Notes: generated by a model from the sequence alone, not told the origin. 45,573 nucleotides of DNA from Nanohaloarchaea archaeon B1-Br10_U2g19 (GCA_001563905.1 LKMO01000004.1:1-45573), one strand, 5' to 3'; counted from the stretch's first letter, positions 27,359 to 37,529 are shown. Program-made: numbers and translations.

Positions 27359-29128
27359 TTATAGCCTCAGCTCAAGATCAGGATTGTTCAAAACAGTTAC
27401 TTCGCCGTCTTCAACTTTAAGATCTAAAGTTTCTCCTCTAACCTTCTTGCCTTTTCTAAACATGTTCAGCTCGGGAGCAGGATCGATCTCTACGTAATCT
27501 TCCTCAACTTTTATACCTAGTAGATAACTGTCTATAGTATGTACAAATAGTCCTGCGCTCCATGCTTGTTCAGAACAGCCTAATAATTCTCCTGTTTCGG
27601 CATTGACAACTTCTGGAAGCGCTCCAGGTTGATCTTTGTCTAGGAACTGTTCAAGTTTTTCTAAGAAACTGATGCCGTGGTTGTAGTTTCCGTAGGAAAG
27701 GTTTGCCATTGCTGCCCAGCACGTGGTCAGTCCCCAGCAGCTTCCGGTGTGGTAGCCTTCTGAGTTGTAGCCTAGATCGGTTGTGGAACGTGTCCGGGCG
27801 CCGTAACGTGAACTAAACTCTCCGTTGATCTTCTGAAGCTGGCTCTCTGCAGTACCTGTTTCTACCTGTTTAAACATTAAAGGTATTACGGTATTAACTG
27901 CGTCAGCACTGTCTCCGAGCTCATCTTTAAGTGTTTCTCCGTCTTTGAACTCTTTAAGACCTTTTTCAAGTTTTTCTACTCTTTTATCATCCATTATCTT
28001 GGCAGCTTCGAGCCACAGGCTTTGGATATCTACTGCAGGTCCTCTTTGAAGGGTATCCATCCAAGTACCGTCTTTCTGATGTTTTACAATATTGTCTTCA
28101 AGCTCTAACCGATCCATAGCTTCTTCTTGAGCTTTTTCAAGCTTTTTGCTTAATTTGTAATGTCTTTGAAGCTTATCTGATGCAATTATGAATAAAGGTT
28201 CTGTATCGGCTCGTTCAACATGTTCCGACGTTCCATCTGTCTTTACTTTACCTGCTAAATCGTTCTCTGCAAATGTTTCAAGAGCATCTTCTGCTAACTC
28301 GAAGTAGCCTGCATCTATAAGTCCTAGAGCGGTCCAGAAACTGTCTCTGGCCCAGTAGTTCTGGAACCAGGGATGGCCTGCAATTATCCCGGTACTCTCT
28401 TTTGAGTAGGCGAGGTTGATCATACTTTCGATACTTGAGTTGAATGTTCTGCTGAACTTCTGTTCAAGCTCTTGGTCGATCTTCTCCAGCTTTTCCGCGT
28501 CTTTCTCGGAGGTTCTGAACTCTAGGCTTATGTTCCGGGTTTCTCCGGAGTCAACCTCTTTTCTGAATGCTACTTCTCCGGGGAGGAAACAGGTCTGTTT
28601 TTCGCCGTCAGGGAAATGTGTTCTAGTATATTTTTTGCCTTGGAACTTCGGGTTGTCATCGCTTTGTATATGGAGTTTTCCCGAACTGTTTGAAACGGTT
28701 AAAGAGTTCTTTTCAGTATTAAAATCGTAGTTTTTAGGTCCCAGGTCTTCTGTACGTTTTCTGATATCTATACCGGTTTCTATAACTGTTTGAACTGCTT
28801 TTTTGTCGCCAGTAGTGTTTTTCAGCTCGATATTAATTTTAAATCCGGGAAAACCTTCTGGTGTTGTAACTTCTTCTTTTATCTCAAGTGTATCGGTTTC
28901 ATGATAGTATGTTATGGTTTCTCCGTACTCTACTCCTTTCAGTGTTGATTCGTTGAGCCATATACCGTTTATTTTTACTGCGTAGTAGTCTAGAAACTTG
29001 TAGGGCGGAGACCAGTATCCGCTCCACTTCGTTTTGAAGCCTGTGTCTAGGTTACGGTTGATGAAGCCGTGAAGATTTGAGATCACTGCGTTTCTCTCTG
29101 AAAGATTTTCGTGAAGAGTGTATTTCAT
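27359..29128 (-). CDS. Glycogen debranching/amylo-alpha-1,6-glucosidase-like ((alpha/alpha)6 barrel)
   Basis: AGHPWFQNYWARDSFWTALGLIDAG; YHTGSCWGLTTCWAAMA; ALPEVVNAETGELLGCSEQAWSAGLF. Confidence 0.85.
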   Translation of the reverse strand: MKYTLHENLSERNAVISNLHGFINRNLDTGFKTKWSGYWSPPYKFLDYYAVKINGIWLNESTLKGVEYGETITYYHETDTLEIKEEVTTPEGFPGFKINIELKNTTGDKKAVQTVIETGIDIRKRTEDLGPKNYDFNTEKNSLTVSNSSGKLHIQSDDNPKFQGKKYTRTHFPDGEKQTCFLPGEVAFRKEVDSGETRNISLEFRTSEKDAEKLEKIDQELEQKFSRTFNSSIESMINLAYSKESTGIIAGHPWFQNYWARDSFWTALGLIDAGYFELAEDALETFAENDLAGKVKTDGTSEHVERADTEPLFIIASDKLQRHYKLSKKLEKAQEEAMDRLELEDNIVKHQKDGTWMDTLQRGPAVDIQSLWLEAAKIMDDKRVEKLEKGLKEFKDGETLKDELGDSADAVNTVIPLMFKQVETGTAESQLQKINGEFSSRYGARTRSTTDLGYNSEGYHTGSCWGLTTCWAAMANLSYGNYNHGISFLEKLEQFLDKDQPGALPEVVNAETGELLGCSEQAWSAGLFVHTIDSYLLGIKVEEDYVEIDPAPELNMFRKGKKVRGETLDLKVEDGEVTVLNNPDLELRL

Positions 29129-29233
29129 AACCAGTATATTACCTCAAATATACTATAAAACACGTATTTTGACTTCTCAGTGGCAAATGCTTGTTGAAGA
29201 AGTTTTTATACAGGCAGAACGCAGACTTCAAAC

Positions 29234-30979
29234 ATGGCTCCAGAAAACTTCATAGAAGTATCTTTCGAGGTAGCAAACAAAGTAGGAGGAATACACCAAG
29301 TCCTCAAATCCAAAGCCGGAGAGATGCAAAAAAAGTACGGAGACAACTATATTACCGTAGGCTTCTACAACGAAGAAAAAGCGACAGAAGAGTTCGCACC
29401 CCGAGAAGACCACAATTTCACACAGATATTCGAAAAACTTGAAGAAAAAGGGATAAAATGCTACTACGGAGTATGGAGCATCCCTGAAGACCCTAAATGT
29501 ATACTAGTTGATGCCACAGAGATGGAGAAGCCTATAGACGAAATAAAGAAAGAGCTCTGGGAGGAATATGGTATAAACTCGATAAACGCAGGTCAAGACT
29601 TTGATGAACCAGTCAAATGGAGCTATGCAGTAGCAGAACTAGTTAAAGAACTAGAAAAGAACATGGAGGGAGAAACAGTTCTACAAGCACATGAATGGCT
29701 TTCCGGACCAGCAATACTCAAATCAGATCTTCCCTCAGTCTTCACAACACACGCAACAGTACTAGGAAGAACACTATCAAGTTCGGATTACGACTTAGTT
29801 GAAGCCGTAGAAAAAGACGATATAAGCCAAAAACTAGCTGAGAAAAAAGAAGTAGAATCCAAACACCAAGTAGAAAAAGCCTCAGCAGAACAAGCAGACG
29901 TATTTACAACAGTAAGCAAAAATACGGGACAAGAAGCGGAAGCAGTTCTAAACGTAAAACCAGATAAGATACTGCCTAACGGCTTTAACGTTGAAGACTT
30001 TCCAAGCCTAGAAGAGCTTTCATACCAACATAAAGAAAAGAAAGAAACCGTAAAAGAGTTCCTAAGAGCATACTTCAAACCCTACTATGATGTAGATCTA
30101 GATAACGATCCTAGAATACTATTCACTTCAGGTAGATACGAATACCACAACAAAGGACTCGACGTATTTATCGAAGCACTCTCCAAAATAAATAAAAGAG
30201 AAGGAGACGACGTTTTCGTATTTATACTGGTTCCGAGCGATATAAAACAACAAAAAATGGAAGTAGTAGAAAACGTATCGCTGTACAAAGAACTAGAGTC
30301 CTATATAGATTCAATAATGCCAGATCTAAAGAAGAAACTTCTCAATGAGATAACTTCTGGACAGGATGCGGAAAAACGTTTGGACCTAGTAGAAAAAGGA
30401 GAGAACGAGCTAAAATCTCTACAAGAAAACTTCAGAGCCAAACAAGGCGATAAACCTCCGGTATCAGCATTCGATCTTAACTACCCGGAAGACGAGATAC
30501 TAACTGCTCTGTACCAAAACGGGATAAGAAACAGAGAAGATGATAGAGTGAAAGTAGTCTTCTATCCTACATACCTATCTGTAGGAGACAGAATGCTGTC
30601 AATGAGCTACAACGACTTTCTAGTGGCTTCAAGCGCCGGGATATTCCCGAGCTACTATGAGCCATGGGGTTACACGCCCGTAGAAACCGCGGCCAACGGA
30701 GCACTCTCAATAACAACCGACATGGCAGGGTTTGGAAAATTCCTGCTGGAAAACACGGAGGAAGAAAATAGAAAAGGGATAAAGATCTTAGAAAGAGAAA
30801 ACAAGACTGAAGAGGAAGCCGCAGAACAGCTTTCAGACGTACTTGAAGAGTTTCTATCATACTCTAAAACAGAGATTACTGAACGAAAGCACAATGCAAG
30901 AAGACTAGCACAGCTCACTTCATGGGAAAAACTCTCTAAAAACTATTTAGAAGCGCATAAAATGGCTATAAGTGATTAA
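29234..30979 (+). CDS. Glycogen synthase, GT3 (eukaryotic-type) family
   Basis: SFEVANKVGGIHQVLKSKA, HEWLSGPA, TTHATVLGR, FTSGRYEYHNKGLDVFIEAL, FPSYYEPWGYTPVETAANG. Confidence 0.92.
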   Translation: MAPENFIEVSFEVANKVGGIHQVLKSKAGEMQKKYGDNYITVGFYNEEKATEEFAPREDHNFTQIFEKLEEKGIKCYYGVWSIPEDPKCILVDATEMEKPIDEIKKELWEEYGINSINAGQDFDEPVKWSYAVAELVKELEKNMEGETVLQAHEWLSGPAILKSDLPSVFTTHATVLGRTLSSSDYDLVEAVEKDDISQKLAEKKEVESKHQVEKASAEQADVFTTVSKNTGQEAEAVLNVKPDKILPNGFNVEDFPSLEELSYQHKEKKETVKEFLRAYFKPYYDVDLDNDPRILFTSGRYEYHNKGLDVFIEALSKINKREGDDVFVFILVPSDIKQQKMEVVENVSLYKELESYIDSIMPDLKKKLLNEITSGQDAEKRLDLVEKGENELKSLQENFRAKQGDKPPVSAFDLNYPEDEILTALYQNGIRNREDDRVKVVFYPTYLSVGDRMLSMSYNDFLVASSAGIFPSYYEPWGYTPVETAANGALSITTDMAGFGKFLLENTEEENRKGIKILERENKTEEEAAEQLSDVLEEFLSYSKTEITERKHNARRLAQLTSWEKLSKNYLEAHKMAISD

Positions 30980-30981
30980 AA

Positions 30982-32157
30982 ATGACAATAAAACTCGAAA
31001 TAGATCATGTAAACGAAAAAAACCGTTCTATACAACAGCTCCCGAAAGAAAAGAAACCAGAGTTCACAGAGTACAAACCGGATATTGATAAAATAGAGAG
31101 AAAAGCAGAGGAGCAAGATTATGAAAACATAATTGTAATAGGTAACGGAGGATCAGTTACAAGTCTCAGAGCATACCTCTACGCATTTATCGACGAAGTA
31201 GATACCGATGTCAGAATTGTAACAACTATGGATCCTGACTACCTAGGAAGACTATCCCGAGAACTAACACCTGAAAATACTCTCGTAATGCCTATAAGCA
31301 AATCAGGAGACACAGTAGGTGTTATAGAATCTCTAATGTACTTCCTAGAAAGAGATTATCCGGCTTTCGCAGTAACATCAGACAACGAAGGCGCATTAAA
31401 ACAGATAGTTGATAGAAAAGATCTTGACTGGATACAGCACCCTGAGATAGGAGGAAGATTCTCAGGTCTTACAGAAACAGCTTTGCTGCCTGCAGCTTTC
31501 GCAGGAATAGATGTCCGAGAGATCAGAGAGGGAGCCAAAGAAATGTACGAGAAGCTATCACCACAAAACCAGTATAACCCTGCACTCAATCTAGCTTCAG
31601 CGCTTTACGACGCAGAACAGAAAGGCTTTAACGAAGTCCTGACACCTTTCTACTCTACACGTCTGTTCGGATTCTACCCTCTCTTTGTACAGCTAATGCA
31701 TGAAACAGTATGTAAAGAAGGGAAAGGACAGACAGTTTACGGCGACTTAGGACCGGAATATCAGCATCATACTAACCAGAGACTTTTCGGAGGAAAACAG
31801 AACGTTATTCCGCTCTTCTTTAGATGTGAAGCTCATGAGAGACATAGAGTAAATATTCCTGAAGATCTTAGCGACGTAAAAATTAGAGGAGAAGATCTAA
31901 GCCATTTAGAAACTCTAACCTACTCAGAATCCTTGAAATCAGAGTATCAAGGAGTTAAAAACGCTTTAGATGAGGAAGAAAAGCCTAATATAACTTTGAA
32001 TATTGGAGACGTATCTCATAAAAACATAGGGAAACTTATGGCTTTCATACAGTACACCGCTGTTTACTCGGCTTGGCTGAGAGACGTAAACCCGTTTAAT
32101 CAGCCTGATGTCGAGAAAAGCAAACAGCTAGGTTTCGAGGAGAGATTCAAAAAGTGA
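30982..32157 (+). CDS. pgi: Glucose-6-phosphate isomerase (SIS type)
   Basis: VIGNGGSVTSLRAYLYAF, ISKSGDTVGVIESLMYF, GGRFSGLTETALLPAAFAG. Confidence 0.9.
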   Translation: MTIKLEIDHVNEKNRSIQQLPKEKKPEFTEYKPDIDKIERKAEEQDYENIIVIGNGGSVTSLRAYLYAFIDEVDTDVRIVTTMDPDYLGRLSRELTPENTLVMPISKSGDTVGVIESLMYFLERDYPAFAVTSDNEGALKQIVDRKDLDWIQHPEIGGRFSGLTETALLPAAFAGIDVREIREGAKEMYEKLSPQNQYNPALNLASALYDAEQKGFNEVLTPFYSTRLFGFYPLFVQLMHETVCKEGKGQTVYGDLGPEYQHHTNQRLFGGKQNVIPLFFRCEAHERHRVNIPEDLSDVKIRGEDLSHLETLTYSESLKSEYQGVKNALDEEEKPNITLNIGDVSHKNIGKLMAFIQYTAVYSAWLRDVNPFNQPDVEKSKQLGFEERFKK

Positions 32158-32759
32158 AAGTAGCGTTTATAACCCGGAGATTTGAGGCAGGAGAAGCAGC
32201 CACAGAACATATCATTAAGTTAGCAGACTACCTAGTTAACAAAGGTCATGAAGCAATAATTGTATCATTTGATGACGGCTCTTACTATGAGGTAGATGAT
32301 AGAGTAGATGTAAAAAGAGTTCATCTGCCGTTTGAAGCCGACAACCTGTATACATGGTCAATGATGCTTAACAACGAGCTCAAAAGAGAGGCCAGACAGC
32401 AGTTCGAAGACAAAGGCTTTGACTTAATACATGTGATTGACTGGACGGCTATACCTGGAGGAGTCACACTTTCCAAACATCTGGAGATACCTCTAGTTAC
32501 AACGTTCCAGTCTACAGAGAATGAAAGAGGCTTTGGTGGCGAACAGTCCGGAGTAATATCGGAGTTAGAGTGGCAAGGAGCCTACGAGTCCGATAAAGTT
32601 TTTGCGACAGGAGAAGACACGAAGAACTCTTTATTATTCGATCTAGATGTTCCTGATGAAAAACTAGAGTTAGTGGACCCTTACAGTGATAACTGGCAGG
32701 AAACAGTTTTAAAGTGCTATAAAGAACTTGTTAAACAAGAGAAAGAGGTTAAAGCCTAA
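32154..32759 (+). CDS. N-terminal-half-only GT4-like glycosyltransferase protein
   Basis: GTG start overlapping the pgi stop; aligns by eye with the N-terminal half of 32763-33908 and ends before the C-terminal Rossmann domain. Confidence 0.8.
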   Translation: MKVAFITRRFEAGEAATEHIIKLADYLVNKGHEAIIVSFDDGSYYEVDDRVDVKRVHLPFEADNLYTWSMMLNNELKREARQQFEDKGFDLIHVIDWTAIPGGVTLSKHLEIPLVTTFQSTENERGFGGEQSGVISELEWQGAYESDKVFATGEDTKNSLLFDLDVPDEKLELVDPYSDNWQETVLKCYKELVKQEKEVKA

Positions 32760-32762
32760 AAA

Positions 32763-33908
32763 ATGAAGCCGTTATTTCTGACCTGGGAGTATCCGCCTTT
32801 CAAAGCAGGAGGTATAGCAGCTCACTGTGAAGACTTAGCTACTACACTGGCTTCACAAGGACATGAGCCTATAGTAATTTCTTACGGTGAGGAAGAAGGC
32901 GTAGAACATAGAGACGGTGTTGAAATACATAGAGTAACTTCTACAGAGTCAGCTAACAACACGCTTTCATGGGCTATGCATCTGGGCCACCAGATGGAGA
33001 AGAAAGCTATAGATATCTACCGTTCCCAAGGCTTCGACCTCGTACACGCTCACGACTGGATGGCGGTGCCTGGAGCAGTAGGTCTGAAGAAGACTCTAGA
33101 TCTGCCGATGGTGTTCACAGTACACTCAACTCAGAAAGGTAGAGACGGTATAGATTCGGCTTATCAGAGAACAATACATAACTTAGAGTGGTACGGTACT
33201 TATGAAGCATCTGAAGTAATCACTGTCGGTAAAGATTTCTCAGAGGAAGTAAAACATTCGTTCAATGTACCGGATGAAAAAGTAAACTATATTCCAAACG
33301 GTGTTGACTTAGAAAAATTCGATGCACACAATCACCGTTTAAACTATAATGATTATGCTTTGGACTGGGAGAAAATCGTGCTTTTTGTAGGACGTATGTA
33401 TCCGCAGAAAGGCCCAGGACATTTGATTAACGCAATGCCTTCTATACTAGAAGATTATCCTGAAGCAAAATTCATAATGGTGGGAAGCGGAGCAACAGAA
33501 CACTATAAGGGAATAGCTAAATCAAGAGTCGGAGACAAAGTACATTTCCCGGGATACGTTTCTGACCAAGAACTTCTATCGCTTATGAAGTCTGCAGAGA
33601 TGACTGTTGCGCCATCAGTCTACGAACCTTTCGGAATAGTTCCTTTGGAAGCTGCAGCATGTGAAACAATGACAGTAGGAAGCTATACAGGAGGAATGAA
33701 AGATACAATAGTCCACGAATATACAGGACTCCACTCATATCCTGAAGACCCTGGGTCAATAGCTTACCAAGTCAACCGAGCTTTAAGCGATCCAGGCTGG
33801 ACCGACTGGATGGGCGATAAAGCACGTAACAGAGTAGAAGACAACTTCCGGTGGGAACAGATAGCTGCATGGACTAATGGAGTCTACACTAATGCTTTAG
33901 ATGAGTAA
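32763..33908 (+). CDS. GT4 family glycosyltransferase
   Basis: WEYPPFKAGGIAAHCEDLA, HAHDWMAVPGA, VGRMYPQKGPGHLI, PSVYEPFGIVPLEAAAC. Confidence 0.95.
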   Translation: MKPLFLTWEYPPFKAGGIAAHCEDLATTLASQGHEPIVISYGEEEGVEHRDGVEIHRVTSTESANNTLSWAMHLGHQMEKKAIDIYRSQGFDLVHAHDWMAVPGAVGLKKTLDLPMVFTVHSTQKGRDGIDSAYQRTIHNLEWYGTYEASEVITVGKDFSEEVKHSFNVPDEKVNYIPNGVDLEKFDAHNHRLNYNDYALDWEKIVLFVGRMYPQKGPGHLINAMPSILEDYPEAKFIMVGSGATEHYKGIAKSRVGDKVHFPGYVSDQELLSLMKSAEMTVAPSVYEPFGIVPLEAAACETMTVGSYTGGMKDTIVHEYTGLHSYPEDPGSIAYQVNRALSDPGWTDWMGDKARNRVEDNFRWEQIAAWTNGVYTNALDE

Positions 33909-34819
33909 AGTACTTCTTCAAGATATTCTTCGGCTTTACGAATTTCTCTATCCGGTATATTACGGACGTTTCTGTTAAGGAAGTCGAGAGCATAAAGATG
34001 TCTTAAAGAGCTCTCCACGGTATAAAACTCTTCTTTATCTCCAAAGTCTTCTCCAAGCGCCTTTTTACTTGTATAACCTTTTTGGAGCATTTCGGCACAG
34101 TAAGTCTTATCTCTGTCAAAGTTTACTTTAGCCTTTACAAAATCGTAGTCAGGATCGCCTATAATAGCTGAACCAAAATCAAGGACGCCTGTTATATTCT
34201 CTCCATCGGAAAGAAGGTTTGAAGGGTCATAATCGTTATGTAAGACTGTTGTATCAGGATTTTCAGGTAAGTTAGACATGTTTTGTTCTATATAGCTCTC
34301 GGCCTCCGAAATAAGAGTTTCGGGAAACGCATCACCTGCCTCCTTGTTAAACAGTCTCTCCTCAAAAAAATCTCCCCAGTTCCTAGATCTTAACGGCTTT
34401 AAGCGAGGTGTAGGACGGATATAGCCGGATTTACGTCTCGGAAATTTGTTGTGTATCTCTGCAAGATATTCTCCTGCCTGATATGAAAGCTCTCTAGCAA
34501 CATCTTCTTCAGGAGTCATATGACTCATATTTTCGCCTTCCAGCAGTTCTGTTATGCTGTAAGGGGTTTTGAATAGTCGGGAGTCTTTCACAGAGGGTGT
34601 TGGTATCTTGTTATCTTCCTCTAACGCCATGTAGGCTGCAGCACCAACTGCCAGATTGTTTCTGTTCTCTTTAGATATCTGGACTATATACTTGTCAGAA
34701 TAGGTTTCAAAAAGAAATGTGTCTGAGATGTCGCCTTCCTCTATCTCACTTAACTCGAAATCTTCAGTATCTGTAGACTTGGTGAAGATATCTCTGGCTA
34801 TTATCTCCGAGGCGTTCAT
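33884..34819 (-). CDS. APH-family small-molecule kinase
   Basis: VLHNDYDPSNLLSDGENITGVLDFGSAIIGDPDYDF. Confidence 0.93.
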   Translation of the reverse strand: MNASEIIARDIFTKSTDTEDFELSEIEEGDISDTFLFETYSDKYIVQISKENRNNLAVGAAAYMALEEDNKIPTPSVKDSRLFKTPYSITELLEGENMSHMTPEEDVARELSYQAGEYLAEIHNKFPRRKSGYIRPTPRLKPLRSRNWGDFFEERLFNKEAGDAFPETLISEAESYIEQNMSNLPENPDTTVLHNDYDPSNLLSDGENITGVLDFGSAIIGDPDYDFVKAKVNFDRDKTYCAEMLQKGYTSKKALGEDFGDKEEFYTVESSLRHLYALDFLNRNVRNIPDREIRKAEEYLEEVLYSSKALV

Positions 34820-34847
34820 GTGTTCACTAGGAGGGAAAGCAATTTTT

Positions 34848-35555
34848 TTAGTTTAACCAGTTGAACGTCTGTTTTCTCATCTTTTTTTCTGCTTCCTCGG
34901 AGAACGAGTGTTTCTCGTCTTTAAGCTTCCATATGGCTATATCATCTAGAATTTTGCCAGCTTCTAAGCTCTGTTCGGGATGTACAGTTGTGTCCGCGGA
35001 TCCGTGGAATAATAGTACAGGTACATCGATTTTTTCAGCTGTTTCCTCAAAGCTGTACTGGTCGAAGTCTTCAAAGAAACTAGAATCAATAGGTTTACCG
35101 CTAATATGTTCGAAAACACCTTTGTTTTTGACTGCGGCACGGTATTTATCCATTATGCTGTTGTATGTTACGGGAGCTTTCAAAACTATTTTTTCAGGGT
35201 TCAAATCCGGAGTAGAGTGTAGAACTGTTTTACCTCCGAAACTGTTGCCGAATAAAACATAGTTCTCTGGTTCAAAAAAGTCTATGACGGCTTTAAGATC
35301 TTCTATTTTCTTAGTCAGGTTCTGGTTGATAAACTCTCCGCTGCTTTCGCCGTTACCTCTGAAGTCGAAACGTACAGCGTTCCAACCGTTTTCTACAGCG
35401 GCTTCACATCTTTCTTCATAACTGCCTTTCTTGTTGGATCCGAAGCCGTGACAGAAGAAAACCCATCTATCCGAACTTGTTTTGTGGTGTACTGCAGATA
35501 TTTCTTGACTGTTTTCAAATTCAATAACGTGTTTTTCAGTCTTTACCATATTCAA
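34848..35555 (-). CDS. Alpha/beta hydrolase
   Basis: FFCHGFGSNKKGSYEERCEAAVENGWNAVRFDFRGNGES; nucleophile elbow FGNSFGG. Confidence 0.93.
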   Translation of the reverse strand: MNMVKTEKHVIEFENSQEISAVHHKTSSDRWVFFCHGFGSNKKGSYEERCEAAVENGWNAVRFDFRGNGESSGEFINQNLTKKIEDLKAVIDFFEPENYVLFGNSFGGKTVLHSTPDLNPEKIVLKAPVTYNSIMDKYRAAVKNKGVFEHISGKPIDSSFFEDFDQYSFEETAEKIDVPVLLFHGSADTTVHPEQSLEAGKILDDIAIWKLKDEKHSFSEEAEKKMRKQTFNWLN

Positions 35556-35623
35556 GAAATCGTTTTCAGATACTTTAAACTCTATCGAAGGTTATTAAAC
35601 AGTTCTGTTGAGTATACAGGGTT

Positions 35624-36247
35624 GTGTCTTTAGAAAAATCAGAATATACACTGACGTTGCCTGAGTCGGGTATCAGCATGGATCTTCTTGATCCTAAATC
35701 AGAAGATATTGATATAAATGATATTGTTCTCGGGCTATCTAATAGCCCGCGCTATACAGGTCAGACTGATCCTACAGTTAACGTAGCACAGCACTCGGTT
35801 TATACTTCTCAGTTAGTTGAAAACGAGGGTTATGGTGCAGAAATTCAGATGTATGCGCTTCTGCATGATGCGGGGGAAGCCTATATAGGAGATATACCGA
35901 GACCTGTCCGCAAACTTATGAACAGTACGGAAGGAACACAGTTCGACAGGATTGAGAACCGTATTCTAGATACTGTATGGGATGCTATAGAGCTAGAGGA
36001 ACCTTCTGAAGAAGAATGGAGCGTTGTTATGGCTGCGGATGATAAAGTTCTCTTGTATGAGCTAGACAGTCTTTTTCACGAACCAGAACGTACTAGGGCG
36101 ATGGAGAGCGTCTATAACGAAGAATGAGATAGAACGCCGGAACAGATAATAAGAGATATAGATAGATATGCTGATTTAGATAAAGGTAGAGAAAGGAGTA
36201 GAGAAATGTTTTTAGATCGTTATAAGGAGTTAAACAATACTATTTAA
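35624..36247 (+). pseudogene. HD-domain phosphohydrolase (YfbR-like) interrupted by in-frame TGA at 36125-36127
   Basis: ORF to 36127 has VAQHSVYTSQL and LLHDAGEAYIGD; same frame continues 39 codons after TGA to TAA at 36245-36247. Readthrough or assembly error cannot be excluded. Confidence 0.65.
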
Positions 36248-37458
36248 CTTTTAAGTCTTTTTTCAACCTGTTTTTGGAAGTCCATTACGTGATCGGTTAT
36301 TACTGCGAAGCCTTGATGCGGATGATCGAAGTATGAAAAGTAGTTGTGTACGTTTCCATCCTCCATGTTCTTGGTTGCTATATGGTGTAAATGGTCGCTT
36401 GTGATAAACTTTCTCCAGACCTCTAAGACTTCAGGATCATCCAGCTGTTTGACTTGGTGTTCTAGTTCTTGGATCTTCTCAAAAAGCATTTTCTGCATAG
36501 GGTTTCCTAGCCAAGCTGAGGCATCCATCTCTTGGTCGGCCCATGAAACAGTATTGTACTCGAACGCATCAAACTTTCCGACAGGATCGTTTTGGGCTAC
36601 TTCTCTGACCTTAGCAAAGGTAAGATTATCGTGTTTTAATGTCTGAGTTGGAAGATCTTCTAGGAACCATAGGATGCCTGTACCTTCCCAGTGATGTTCT
36701 CCAAAGGTTTCATAATCCATGAAAAGGTTTAGCATATCGCCTTGAGCTTGGTTTAGCCACCGAGCATATTTCTCAGCGCTTAAAGGGTATTCGTCCCACC
36801 ATTCTGCAGAGAAACGGTATCCGACGTCGTCTGTAAGCTTCCGGTTTCTTAGTAGTATATTTGTACCGTTCTCTGTTACGAAGTCTGGCTGCGTGTATGC
36901 GTGGTTAGGGCTTCGCCATCCTAGTATTCTGTCAGCACCCTCCGTAAATATTCCTTGGTAGCCTTCCTCAGCGGCTATCTTACCGACTTCGTTGTGGTAG
37001 ATTAGCTCGGTATTGGTCATTACTTGTGGTCTTACTCCGAACGTGTCTTCGATTATGTTTCTGTGTTTCTCTAGCTGCCATCTAAACTCTTTCTTGTCGT
37101 TGAAAAGTCCTGCTAAAGAATGGTAATGCGCCTGTCCTATAAAGTCTACAGAGGAATCAGGGAAACGGTTGAACATATCGATAAGCTCAGGATGGTACTG
37201 TTTGGCCTGGTCGATCCAAGAGCTTGAAACTGAGAAGTTGACCTTAAACTCTCTGTCTTTTCCTTCAAACTTTTTGGCCTCCCGTAACAGTCTCTCTGTG
37301 GCAGGGAAGTAACAGTTCTCAGCCACGTCCTTGAAGAAATGTTCGTTCATATCATCGTCGAAGTACCGGTCATAGAGGTTGGACGCGTCTTCATTGACTC
37401 CGTCCACTCTTAGCCTATGGGGCTGGTGAACTTCGAAAGAGAGAGTTATTGGAAGCAT
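36244..37458 (-). CDS. GH57 family glycoside hydrolase (alpha-amylase-like)
   Basis: LPITLSFEVHQPHRLR, FTEGADRILGW, MDYETFGEHHWEGTGILWFLEDLP; start at Met-15 of the listed ORF, supported by a TTTAAA box about 25 nt upstream. Confidence 0.92.
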   Translation of the reverse strand: MLPITLSFEVHQPHRLRVDGVNEDASNLYDRYFDDDMNEHFFKDVAENCYFPATERLLREAKKFEGKDREFKVNFSVSSSWIDQAKQYHPELIDMFNRFPDSSVDFIGQAHYHSLAGLFNDKKEFRWQLEKHRNIIEDTFGVRPQVMTNTELIYHNEVGKIAAEEGYQGIFTEGADRILGWRSPNHAYTQPDFVTENGTNILLRNRKLTDDVGYRFSAEWWDEYPLSAEKYARWLNQAQGDMLNLFMDYETFGEHHWEGTGILWFLEDLPTQTLKHDNLTFAKVREVAQNDPVGKFDAFEYNTVSWADQEMDASAWLGNPMQKMLFEKIQELEHQVKQLDDPEVLEVWRKFITSDHLHHIATKNMEDGNVHNYFSYFDHPHQGFAVITDHVMDFQKQVEKRLKS

Positions 37459-37529
37459 AGAAAAACTTGTACAAGACTGCTTTAAATCGACCACGGTCAT
37501 TAAAAACTTCTCAAAACCAAAACAAAATA

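Noticed and set aside
29191-29442. 83-aa plus-strand ORF overlapping the start of glycogen synthase
   Set aside because: Out of frame with the strongly supported GT3 gene, Arg-rich with no domain.
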